Assembly: GCF_014836535.1 (NCBI RefSeq)
Contig: NZ_JACSQP010000008.1
Span: 1-64,000 of the forward strand
DNA from: Microbacterium pullorum
GTDB taxonomy: Bacteria > Actinomycetota > Actinomycetes > Actinomycetales > Microbacteriaceae
Reading direction: 5' to 3'
DNA: 64,000 nt
Part shown: piece by piece, positions 17,456-24,726 of the stretch
Layout: each line of letters begins with the position of its first letter
Numbering within the stretch: position 1 is the first letter of the stretch
The notes under the pieces: generated by a model
Told to the model about the DNA's origin: nothing
Databases searched by the model: none
The model's input: the letters and a program-made list of their open reading frames with translations, nothing else
Translations under genes and position numbers: made by a program

Positions 17456-19549
17456 GTGACCACAGATCAACCCGGCCCGGCGGCGGAGTCCCCCGCCGTC
17501 AAGCGGCTGCTCATCGGCGAGCCGCTCACCTCCAGCCGGCAGGAAGAGCAGCTGCTGCACAAGCGCATGGCGCTGCCGATCTTCGCCTCCGATGCGCTGT
17601 CGTCGGTGGCGTACGCGCCGCAGGAACTGCTGATGATCCTGATGCTGGGTGGGCTGTCGTTCCTGACGTTCAGCCCGTGGATCGCCCTGGCGGTCGTGGT
17701 GCTCTTGGCGGTCGTCGTGCTCAGTTACCGGCAGCTGATCCTCGCCTACCCCTCCGGTGGCGGCGACTACGAGGTGGCGCGCACGAACCTGGGCGAGATA
17801 CCGGGCGTGGTCGTCGCCTCGGCGCTGCTGGTCGACTACATCCTCACCGTCGCGGTGTCGGTGGCCGCGGGCGTCGACAACATCATCTCGGCCCTGGCGG
17901 TGCTGAACCCCTGGCGCGTCGAGCTCGCCGTCGGTTTCGTCGTCCTGCTCGTCGCGGTGAACCTGCGCGGTGTGCGCGAAGCGTCGCGCGCTTTCGCCCT
18001 GCCCACCTACCTCTTCATCGGCTCGGTGGGGGTCATGGTGGTCACCGGCCTGGTGCGCTGGGCGGTCGGGGATTCTCCCGTGGCATCCAGCGCCCAGTTC
18101 GGGGTGGAATCGGCCGGCCTCACCCAGGTCGCGGTGGTGCTGCTGCTGCTGCGCGCCTTCGCCAGCGGGTGCTCGGCGCTGACGGGGGTCGAGGCCATCG
18201 CCAACGGCGTACCCGCGTTCCGCCCGCCCCAGGCACGCAACGCTCGCACCACCCTGGCGATCATGGGCCTCATCGCGATCTCGCTCTTCGCCGGGCTCAC
18301 GACCCTGGCCCTCGTCAGCGGGGTGCGGTACGCCGAGGACCCCTGTGAGCTGATCGGATTCGACTGCACACTGCCGCAGCCCTCGCTCATCGCGCAGGTC
18401 GCGGCGGCGACCTTCGGCATGGGGTCGGTGCTGTTCTACGTCGTGCAGGCCACCACCGCATGCGTGCTGCTGCTGGCGGCCAACACCGCCTTCAACGGCT
18501 TTCCGCTGCTCGGGTCGGTGCTCGCCCGCGACGGTTACGCCCCCAAGTCGCTCAACACGCGCGGTGACCGGCTGGTGTACTCCAACGGCATGGTGCTGCT
18601 CGGCATCGCCGCCATCACGGCGCTGCTGGTGTTCCAAGCCGACCTGACGACGCTGATCCAGCTCTACATCATCGGGGTTTTCGTGTCGTTCTCGCTCGGT
18701 CAGATCGGCATGGTGCGGCATTGGAACCGCGAACTGCGGCTGATCCCCCGCCAGGCGACGCTCGAACGACGCATCGCCCTGCGCGGACGCGTCATCAACT
18801 CCCTCGGCGCGGTGATGACGGTCGTCGTGTTGGTGATCGTCACGGTGACGAAGTTCACCCACGGGGCGTGGCTGGTGTTCCTGGCCATCCCCGTGCTGAC
18901 GACGCTGATGATCGGTGTGCGGCGGTACTACCTCGACGTCGAGGTGGAAACCGCCATCGACGACGACAGCGTGCGCTTCGGGTCCCGCGGCGATGTGGCC
19001 CTCGTGCTGGTGGGAGCGTTCCACAAACCGGCGGCGAAGGCGATCGACTACGCCCTGGCCGCCCAACACGACACGACGATCGCGGTGCATGTGGCCGTCA
19101 CCCCGCGCGAGACGGCGCAGCTCGCGGCCGACTGGGAGGAGCACCATGTGCCGGTGCCGCTCATGGTGCTCGAATCGCCCTATCGCCAGTACGCCGCCCC
19201 GCTGGCGGCTTTCATCCGCGAGTACCGCCGCCGGCACGGTTCGTCGGTCGTGACGATCTACCTGCCGCAGTACATCGTCGGGCACTGGTGGGAGACGTTC
19301 CTGCACAATCGGCGAGCCCGTCGCCTGGCTCAGCGCCTCATGCTCATCCACGGGGTAGCCGTGACCCTCGTGCCGTGGCTGCTGGACTCGTCGCGCCTGC
19401 TGTACGGCCGCGCGGCGCGACCCATGCCCGGCGACGACCGCGCGGGACACGCGGCGGAGTACGGCCTGGTGACCCACCTGGCGCCCGAAGCCGACGACGC
19501 GACGACCGGCCCCCCGACCCCCGATCCCACCGCCTCCCGACCGGCGTAG
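17456..19549 (+). CDS. kimA: KimA-type high-affinity potassium/proton symporter
   Basis: APC-superfamily K+ importer, 697 residues. It aligns along its length with Bacillus KimA (YdaO), with segments such as SSDALSSVAYAPQE, SYRQLILAYPSGGGDYEV, LLVDYILTVAVSVAAGVDNI and SGCSALTGVEAIANGVPAF. About 12 helices are followed by a cytosolic USP-like domain from about residue 510 (FHKPAAKAIDYALA) and a polar tail. In Bacillus the C-terminal domain binds c-di-AMP; that is known of the family, not shown here. GTG at 17456 lies 8 bases after a -10 box TAGCGT (17442-17447), leaving no room for a riboswitch leader. Confidence 0.85.
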   Translation: MTTDQPGPAAESPAVKRLLIGEPLTSSRQEEQLLHKRMALPIFASDALSSVAYAPQELLMILMLGGLSFLTFSPWIALAVVVLLAVVVLSYRQLILAYPSGGGDYEVARTNLGEIPGVVVASALLVDYILTVAVSVAAGVDNIISALAVLNPWRVELAVGFVVLLVAVNLRGVREASRAFALPTYLFIGSVGVMVVTGLVRWAVGDSPVASSAQFGVESAGLTQVAVVLLLLRAFASGCSALTGVEAIANGVPAFRPPQARNARTTLAIMGLIAISLFAGLTTLALVSGVRYAEDPCELIGFDCTLPQPSLIAQVAAATFGMGSVLFYVVQATTACVLLLAANTAFNGFPLLGSVLARDGYAPKSLNTRGDRLVYSNGMVLLGIAAITALLVFQADLTTLIQLYIIGVFVSFSLGQIGMVRHWNRELRLIPRQATLERRIALRGRVINSLGAVMTVVVLVIVTVTKFTHGAWLVFLAIPVLTTLMIGVRRYYLDVEVETAIDDDSVRFGSRGDVALVLVGAFHKPAAKAIDYALAAQHDTTIAVHVAVTPRETAQLAADWEEHHVPVPLMVLESPYRQYAAPLAAFIREYRRRHGSSVVTIYLPQYIVGHWWETFLHNRRARRLAQRLMLIHGVAVTLVPWLLDSSRLLYGRAARPMPGDDRAGHAAEYGLVTHLAPEADDATTGPPTPDPTASRPA

Positions 19550-19558
19550 CCTGGAAGG

Positions 19559-20872
19559 GTGAGTGCCACCATCGCATCCGAGCCCGGTCGGGTCTTCGAC
19601 CCCGCCGCGTTGCGCGCGGACTTCCCCATCCTCGACCAGACCGTCAACGGCGAGTCGCTGGTCTACCTCGACTCCGGCGCCACCAGCCAGAAGCCGCAGG
19701 TGGTGCTCGACACCGAGATCGACTTCCTCATCCGCGCCAACTCCGCCGTGCACCGTGGGGCCCACACCCTCGCCGCCGAGGCGACCGAGCTGTTCGAAGA
19801 TGCCCGCGAGACCGTCGCCGGCTTCGTCGGTGCCGCGCCCGAGAACCTCGTCTGGACCAGCGGCGCCACCGCCGCCCTCAACCTCGTCGCCTACTCGATC
19901 GGCAACGCCACCGACGGCCGCGGCCTGCCGGCATCCGCCCCCTACGCACTGCGCGCCGGCGACGAGATCGTCGTGACCGAAGCCGAGCATCACGCCAACC
20001 TCATCCCGTGGCAGGAACTCGCCGCCCGCACCGGCGCGGTGCTGCGCCACATCCCGGTGCACGACGACGGCACCCTCGACCTGCATGCCGCGGCCGAGAT
20101 CATCGGCGAGCGCACCAAGGTCGTCGCGTTCACCCACGTGTCCAACGTGCTGGGCATCGTCAACCCGGTGACCGAGATCGTCGCGCTGGCGAAGGCGGTC
20201 GGCGCGCTGACGGTGATGGATGCCTGCCAGTCGGTGCCGCACCTGGCATTGGACCTGCCCGCACTCGGGGTGGACCTCGCGGCCTTCTCGGGCCACAAGA
20301 TGCTCGGCCCCTACGGCATCGGCGCCCTGTACGGCCGCACTGAGGTGCTCGAGGCGCTGCCCCCGTTCCTCACCGGCGGCTCGATGGTCACCACCGTCAC
20401 CCTCGACGAAGCCGGGTTCCTGCCCGCACCGCAGAAGTTCGAGGCCGGCACCCAGCCGGTGTCGCAGGCGATCGCGCTGGCCGCGGCGGTGCGGTACCTC
20501 GAGGCCCTGGGCATGGACGCCGTGCACGACCACGAGCGCGCGATCGGCCGCCGTCTCATGGCAGGCCTGCGCGACCTCGACGGCGTGCGGGTGCTCGGCG
20601 ACGCCGCCGAGGGCACCGCCGACCGCATCGGGCTGGCATCCTTCGACGTCGCCGGTGTGCACGCGCACGATGTCGGGCAGTTCCTCGACTCCCGCGGCAT
20701 CGCGGTGCGGGTGGGCCACCACTGCGCCAAGCCGCTGCACGCCCGGTTCGGCCTGACGGCGTCGGTGCGCGCCTCGGCATCCGTGTTCACCACCGACGAC
20801 GACGTCGACCGTTTTCTCGACGCTGTGGCCGGAGTGCGGTCGTACTTCGGCGTGGAAGGAACCCCCGCATGA
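19559..20872 (+). CDS. sufS: Cysteine desulfurase SufS
   Basis: PLP enzyme that takes sulfur from cysteine for Fe-S cluster assembly, 437 residues. The N-terminal signature is VYLDSGATSQKPQVVLD, the PLP lysine lies in FSGHKMLGPYGIGALYG near residue 247, and the catalytic Cys is in VRVGHHCAKPLHARFG near residue 387. Start GTG 19559 lies 6 bases after the -10 box TAGCCT (19547-19552), whose TAG is the kimA stop codon. It overlaps sufU by 4 bases. The rest of the suf operon (sufB, C, D, R) is not in the window. Confidence 0.94.
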   Translation: MSATIASEPGRVFDPAALRADFPILDQTVNGESLVYLDSGATSQKPQVVLDTEIDFLIRANSAVHRGAHTLAAEATELFEDARETVAGFVGAAPENLVWTSGATAALNLVAYSIGNATDGRGLPASAPYALRAGDEIVVTEAEHHANLIPWQELAARTGAVLRHIPVHDDGTLDLHAAAEIIGERTKVVAFTHVSNVLGIVNPVTEIVALAKAVGALTVMDACQSVPHLALDLPALGVDLAAFSGHKMLGPYGIGALYGRTEVLEALPPFLTGGSMVTTVTLDEAGFLPAPQKFEAGTQPVSQAIALAAAVRYLEALGMDAVHDHERAIGRRLMAGLRDLDGVRVLGDAAEGTADRIGLASFDVAGVHAHDVGQFLDSRGIAVRVGHHCAKPLHARFGLTASVRASASVFTTDDDVDRFLDAVAGVRSYFGVEGTPA

Positions 20873-21333
20873 GCAACCTCGACTCCCTGTACCAGGAGCT
20901 GATCCTCGATCACTCCAAGCACCCCCACGCCCGCGGCCTCGCCTCGGAGGACGGGCGCACCGCCACGTCTCACCAGCACAACCCGATCTGCGGCGACGAC
21001 ATCACGCTGCGCGCACAGGTGTCCGACGACGGCGAGACGCTCACCTCGGTGACGTGGGAAGGCGCCGGCTGCTCGATCTCGCAGGCATCGGCATCGATGC
21101 TCGCCTCGCTCATCGACGACCGCATCGACGCCGGCGACGCGCTGACCCGGCAGGAGGCGATCGACCTGATCGCCGGGTTCCGGGAGGTGCTGCGCTCGCG
21201 CGGCAAGATGGAGCTCGACGAGGACGTCTACGGCGATGCCACGGCGCTCTCGGGAGTGTCGAAGTTCACCGCCCGGGTGAAGTGCGCGATGCTCGCGTGG
21301 GTCGCGCTGGAAGACGCGCTGCCCCGCGCCTGA
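20869..21333 (+). CDS. sufU: Fe-S assembly sulfur acceptor SufU
   Basis: Zinc-containing partner that receives persulfide from SufS, 154 residues. The conserved ligands are visible: Cys and Asp in NPICGDD near residue 41, Cys in GAGCSISQAS near residue 66, and Cys in RVKCAML near residue 137. The 18-20 residue insertion that separates SufU from IscU (RSRGKMELDEDVYGDA) is present. The ATG overlaps the sufS stop (ATGA), indicating coupled synthesis. A bidirectional terminator hairpin follows. Confidence 0.95.
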   Translation: MSNLDSLYQELILDHSKHPHARGLASEDGRTATSHQHNPICGDDITLRAQVSDDGETLTSVTWEGAGCSISQASASMLASLIDDRIDAGDALTRQEAIDLIAGFREVLRSRGKMELDEDVYGDATALSGVSKFTARVKCAMLAWVALEDALPRA

Positions 21334-21361
21334 CGCCCGCGCAGCCGCAGCCGCGCGGGCG
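21334..21361. terminator. Bidirectional hairpin between sufU and SRPBCC gene
   Basis: Stem CGCCCGCGC (21334-21342) pairs with GCGCGGGCG (21353-21361) around a 10-base loop, one base after the sufU stop and 12 bases before the convergent stop. No T-run is present, as is usual at this GC content. Confidence 0.6.
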
Positions 21362-21372
21362 CCTGTGCGGCG

Positions 21373-22365
21373 TCAGCGCAGGGCGCCGTCGGTGGCCAGC
21401 ACCGACTCGAGCCGCGCGTAGCTGGTCTCCATGCCGTCGGCCATGCCGGTCGCGAGGATCGCGTCGCGGGTCTCGACGTCGGGGTACTCCACGAGCAGGG
21501 TGAGCAGGGTCGCGCCGTCCTCCTCCTCGAGGTTCAGGTCGTTGAGCGTGCCCGGACCCGCCATGCCGATCATGCGCTCGGTGGTGACGGCGCGGCGCGG
21601 CGGCGCGGACAGCAGCAGTTCGCCCTCGAATCCGAAGCCGGATCCTTCGACGCCGTCCTGCTCCCACCAGTAGCGGTACGTGCCACCGACTTCCGTCGCC
21701 ACATCGCAGGTCGTCATCGACCAGCCGTCGGGGCCGAGCAGCCACCGACGCATCAGGTCGGAGTCGTGGTGCGCCCGCCAGATGAGGTCGCGCGAGCCCT
21801 CGATGAACCGCGTGATGCGCACGTGGGTGTCGTCGATCAACTCGACCTGCGTGCCCTTGCCCTGCGCGTACTCGCGCAGGCCCAGCAGCACGCGGTCGAG
21901 CTGGTTCAGCGCCATCGTCGAACCCTCGACCGCGCCCATCGCGACCATGGCGTCGAGCGAGTCGGCGGAGGGGAAGTGGGTGACGTTGCGCAGCCGGGAG
22001 CCGGTCGCGGTGGGCTCGAAGGCGAAGCTCATGCGCATCGCCGGGGGCATGTCCTCGTCGACGTCGCCGTTCTCGTCGACGAAGCCGTCGAGCACTTCGA
22101 ACCCGGCGGGCTCGTCGATGGACAGGAACTCCCACGAGCCGCGCGACTTCTCGCCGCGGGGACTGGTCATGTGGTACCTGGCGCGGCCACCGGCGATGGG
22201 GTCGAACTCGGTGAAGGTCACCGGCCAGCCCGGCGGGCCCCAGAACCGTTCCAGCTCGCGCGGGTCGCTGAACGCCTGCCAGAGGCGCTCGACGGGGGCG
22301 GCGAAGTCGGCGATGAGGGTCATCGTGAGGGCTTCGGGGTCGGTGGTGACTTCGGTGACGGGCAT
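21373..22365 (-). CDS. Double SRPBCC (AHSA1-like) domain protein
   Basis: Lipid/ligand-binding START-like fold, present twice in 330 residues. The first copy spans about residues 8-165 (ADFAAPVERLWQAFSDPRELERFWGPPGW), the second about 172-325 (ITRFIEGSRDLIWRAHHDSDLMRRWLLGPDGW). Such pairs are common in actinobacteria as fused AHSA1-like domains next to ArsR repressors. It begins one base after the ArsR stop, so the two are one operon. The ligand is unknown and the function may be detoxification or sensing. Nothing suggests catalytic activity. Confidence 0.85.
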   Translation of the reverse strand: MPVTEVTTDPEALTMTLIADFAAPVERLWQAFSDPRELERFWGPPGWPVTFTEFDPIAGGRARYHMTSPRGEKSRGSWEFLSIDEPAGFEVLDGFVDENGDVDEDMPPAMRMSFAFEPTATGSRLRNVTHFPSADSLDAMVAMGAVEGSTMALNQLDRVLLGLREYAQGKGTQVELIDDTHVRITRFIEGSRDLIWRAHHDSDLMRRWLLGPDGWSMTTCDVATEVGGTYRYWWEQDGVEGSGFGFEGELLLSAPPRRAVTTERMIGMAGPGTLNDLNLEEEDGATLLTLLVEYPDVETRDAILATGMADGMETSYARLESVLATDGALR

Positions 22366-22366
22366 G

Positions 22367-22729
22367 TCACCCTCCTTGCGTGTTCGGTGGCGGGGCCGGC
22401 GCAGCCAACAGGTCGTCCAGCCGATCGATGCGTGCGCGCCAGAGGGCTTCGTAGGCCGCCAGGAGGGCGCGGGCTCGGGCGATCATGCGCGGATCCGCCC
22501 GCACCAGCCGCTCGCGCCCCTCGGCACGCTTGATGATGAGTCCGGCCGCTTCGAGCACGGCCACGTGCTTCTGCACCGCCGCGAACGACATGTCGTACCC
22601 GGCCGCGAGGGCCGAGACGGACTGCTCGCTCTCGAGCGTGCGCCGCAGGATGTCGCGACGGGTGGATGCCGCCAGCGCCTGGAAGACGCGGTCGGTCTGC
22701 TCATCGGTGAACTCATCTTGTACAACCAT
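22367..22729 (-). CDS. ArsR-family winged-helix repressor
   Basis: Dimeric DNA-binding protein of 120 residues. The winged helix is clear: VFQALAASTRRDILRRTL (helix 1-2), VSALAAGYDMSFAAVQKHVAVL (recognition helix) and IIKRAEGRERLVRADP (wing). No metal-binding cysteines are seen, so it belongs to the non-metal ArsR group usually paired with SRPBCC proteins. Its start codon lies inside the palindrome 22720-22739, which also covers the predicted transcription start, suggesting autorepression. It is first in a two-gene operon. Confidence 0.9.
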   Translation of the reverse strand: MVVQDEFTDEQTDRVFQALAASTRRDILRRTLESEQSVSALAAGYDMSFAAVQKHVAVLEAAGLIIKRAEGRERLVRADPRMIARARALLAAYEALWRARIDRLDDLLAAPAPPPNTQGG

Positions 22730-22766
22730 TTGGTTGCACGTTACGGCGGGGAGGGCGGCACGTCAA
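22720..22766 (-). promoter_or_regulatory. Promoter and start-codon operator of the arsR operon
   Basis: Minus strand: -35 TTGACG (22766-22761), spacer of 17, -10 TAACGT (22743-22738), then 8 bases to the ATG, so the transcript is leaderless or nearly so. A 20-bp palindrome at 22720-22739, with 8-bp arms GTGCAACC/GGTTGTAC around AAAT, contains the ATG. Repressor bound there would block initiation. Confidence 0.75.
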
Positions 22767-22819
22767 GAGCATCTGCTGTCGGCGCGCAGCGCAGGAGTGC
22801 GGCGCCCCCGCGCGAAACG

Positions 22820-22850
22820 ACGAGGCCGGGGGTGGGGATCCCCCGGCCTC
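22820..22850 (-). terminator. Terminator of the fasciclin gene
   Basis: A 12-bp perfect stem, CGAGGCCGGGGG (22820-22831) with CCCCCGGCCTCG (22839-22850), and a 7-base loop, 18 bases downstream of the stop on the minus strand, followed by TCGTCGTTTCG. Confidence 0.75.
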
Positions 22851-22867
22851 GTGCCGTTCGCCGCCGG

Positions 22868-23461
22868 TCAGGCGCCGGGGACCAGCACCCGATCGATCGT
22901 GTGGATGACCCCGTTGGTCGCCTGGATGTTGATCGCCCGGAGCACGAGCCGCGGGTCCTTGAGCGACGGGGTTTCATCGCGAAGCGTGGTGCCGCGCGGC
23001 TGGACGGTGCCGCCGTTGGCCATCGTCAGGTTGCGCGAGAGCAGCACCTGGAGGGGGCCGAGCTTCTTACCCGGCACCACGTGGTACAGCAGGATGTTCG
23101 AGATCTGCTCCGCCGAGAAGGTCGAGGTGATCGCCGTGAGGGCCGCGGCCTCTGACGCCGGCGCCGCGCCGGTGAGGTCGGTGACCAGGCGCAGGAAGGC
23201 CTCGTCGTTGGGCGCGAACACCGTGAAGGTGGTGCTCGTGTCGGCGAGGGTGGCATCGAGCCCGGTGGCGACGAGCGCCTGCACCAGCAGGTCGTAGTCG
23301 CGGCCGTTGGCATCGGGGGTTCCCCCGCCCGATGCGGCGACCGCCACATCGACGATCGACCCGGTCGGCTTCGAGCCGCCGTACGCCGACGCCGGCGAGG
23401 CGGTCAGCGCGAGCGACGCGGTGAGCACGGCCACGAGGCCGAGGGAGAGTTTCCTGTTCAT
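22868..23461 (-). CDS. Secreted fasciclin (FAS1) domain protein
   Basis: Exported adhesion-type protein of 197 residues. A signal peptide ends near ASPASA|YGG at residue 26. The rest is one FAS1 domain: motif H1 TTFTVFAPNDEAFLRL in the middle, then NILLYHVVPGKK, and GVIHTIDRVLVP at the C-terminus. The ATG at 23461 has AAGGAG 8 bases upstream; a longer in-frame reading lacks a signal and is rejected. It resembles the mycobacterial MPT70/MPT83 class. No lipobox is visible, so the protein is probably released. A SigK-like promoter lies upstream. Confidence 0.88.
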   Translation of the reverse strand: MNRKLSLGLVAVLTASLALTASPASAYGGSKPTGSIVDVAVAASGGGTPDANGRDYDLLVQALVATGLDATLADTSTTFTVFAPNDEAFLRLVTDLTGAAPASEAAALTAITSTFSAEQISNILLYHVVPGKKLGPLQVLLSRNLTMANGGTVQPRGTTLRDETPSLKDPRLVLRAINIQATNGVIHTIDRVLVPGA

Positions 23462-23521
23462 CTTCCAGCTCCTTCGATGAGAAGAGTCACGCTCGGCGAC
23501 AGCCGTCGGGCGCCTGAAAGA

Positions 23522-23575
23522 TATTCCGCTCGAGCGCCCCGTTTGGATGCAGGGGCGGCTCAATCGGATGCAGGG
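23522..23575 (-). promoter_or_regulatory. SigK-like promoter of the fasciclin gene
   Basis: Minus strand: -35 GCATCC (23550-23545), spacer of 17, -10 GGAATA (23527-23522). Mycobacterial SigK promoters, which drive the fasciclin genes mpt70/mpt83, follow CCATCC-N16/17-CGAATA. The sequence CCCTGCATCC occurs again 21 bp further upstream (23575-23566), two helical turns away. No sigma factor gene is in this window. Confidence 0.4.
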
Positions 23576-23598
23576 ACTCACTCGTCTCCGGGGGAAGA

Positions 23599-23623
23599 GG
23601 GGCGGCGCGGCCGGCGCCGCCCC
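23599..23623 (-). terminator. Terminator of the alcohol dehydrogenase gene
   Basis: Stem GGGGCGGCGC (23599-23608) with GCGCCGCCCC (23614-23623) and a 5-base loop, 8 bases downstream of the stop on the minus strand. Confidence 0.6.
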
Positions 23624-23630
23624 CTCGGCA

Positions 23631-24578
23631 TCAGTCGAAGGTGGCGACCAGACGCCCCTTCACCTCACCGCGGTGCAGCCGCTCGAGCCCCTCGGCGATC
23701 TCGTCGAAACGGATGGTCGTGGTCTCGGGCTTCAGCTGCCCCGTCTTCATGTACTCGTAGACGCCGGCGATGTCCTCTTTGCTGCCGCCGTTCGAGCCGC
23801 GCAGGTTGCACTGGTTGAGGATGAGCGACTTGGTGCTGATCGTCGCCTCGAGCCGGCCCATGCCCACCACGACGACCGTGCCGTCGCGGCGGATCGCATC
23901 CACCGCCTGCGCCGTGGTCGTGCCGAATCCGGCGAAGTCGACGATGACGTCGAAGGCGACACCCTCGAAGTCGGCGATGGATGCCGCGACCCCCGCCGCG
24001 CCGATCTGCTCGGCCAGGGGCCACGCCGACTCGTCGATCTCGGCGACGTACACGGTCGCCCCGGCGAGCACGGCCACGCGGGCGCCGATCTGGCCGAGGC
24101 CCCCGAGACCGATGATGCCGACGGTGTCGCCCGCCTTCACCCCGCCGTTGGTGATGACCGCGGCGTAAGAGGTCATGCCGGCATCCGTCGCCGCCGCCCC
24201 GTAGACGTCGTCGACCTCGTCGGGGATCGGGACGAGCGCTTCGGCGGCCACCGCCATCTTCTCGGCGAAGCCGCCGTCGAAGCCGTAGCCGGGGGCGCCG
24301 GCGGCGGTCGTCGGGCACACCGCGACACGGTCGCCGACGGCGTAGTCGGTGACGCCGTCGCCGACGGCCTCGACCACGCCTGCGTTCTCGTGACCGAGCG
24401 TGATCGGCAGCTTCGCCAGCATCGACAGCCAGCCTTCGTCCTCGAGCACCCCCACGTCGGAGTGGCACAGTCCTGCGGCGGTCATCTTCAGCACGACCTC
24501 CCCCGGGGCCGGGGTCGGATCGGGCACCTCGTTCAGGACGAGCGGTTCGTGGGTTCCGGTGAACTGCCAGGCTTTCAT
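23631..24578 (-). CDS. Zinc-dependent alcohol dehydrogenase family protein (MDR)
   Basis: Medium-chain NAD(P)-dependent oxidoreductase of 315 residues. Catalytic-zinc ligands are present in AGLCHSD (Cys near 38) and LGHENAG (His/Glu near 63). The nucleotide-binding motif is [17 protein letters not shown] near residue 150. The four-cysteine structural-zinc loop, normally between residues 90 and 115, is absent: this part reads [15 protein letters not shown]. It therefore belongs to a branch without the structural zinc. The ATG at 24578 has AAGGAG 7 bases upstream. Substrate unknown. Confidence 0.85.
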   Translation of the reverse strand: MKAWQFTGTHEPLVLNEVPDPTPAPGEVVLKMTAAGLCHSDVGVLEDEGWLSMLAKLPITLGHENAGVVEAVGDGVTDYAVGDRVAVCPTTAAGAPGYGFDGGFAEKMAVAAEALVPIPDEVDDVYGAAATDAGMTSYAAVITNGGVKAGDTVGIIGLGGLGQIGARVAVLAGATVYVAEIDESAWPLAEQIGAAGVAASIADFEGVAFDVIVDFAGFGTTTAQAVDAIRRDGTVVVVGMGRLEATISTKSLILNQCNLRGSNGGSKEDIAGVYEYMKTGQLKPETTTIRFDEIAEGLERLHRGEVKGRLVATFD

Positions 24579-24726
24579 GGCTGCTCCTTCGTTCTCGGGT
24601 CCCTCTCGGGCTTCTTTCCACGCTACGTCGCGGGCCGCGCACGGGCGGGGGAAGGGACCGGGGAAAAGCACCGGGCGACTAGGATGGACGCGTCCGGCAT
24701 CCCCTCATCTCCTGGAGTTCAGCCGC

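Noticed and set aside
15992..20740. Open frame of 1582 codons on the minus strand
   Set aside because: It runs antisense through M20, kimA and sufS, has Arg/His/Gly/Asp-rich shadow composition and no domain. High GC keeps stop codons rare in this frame.
24400..24726. Longer start for purL
   Set aside because: These codons overlap the alcohol dehydrogenase 5' region on the other strand and give a non-conserved Ser-rich extension. GTG 24727 fits the family N-terminus.
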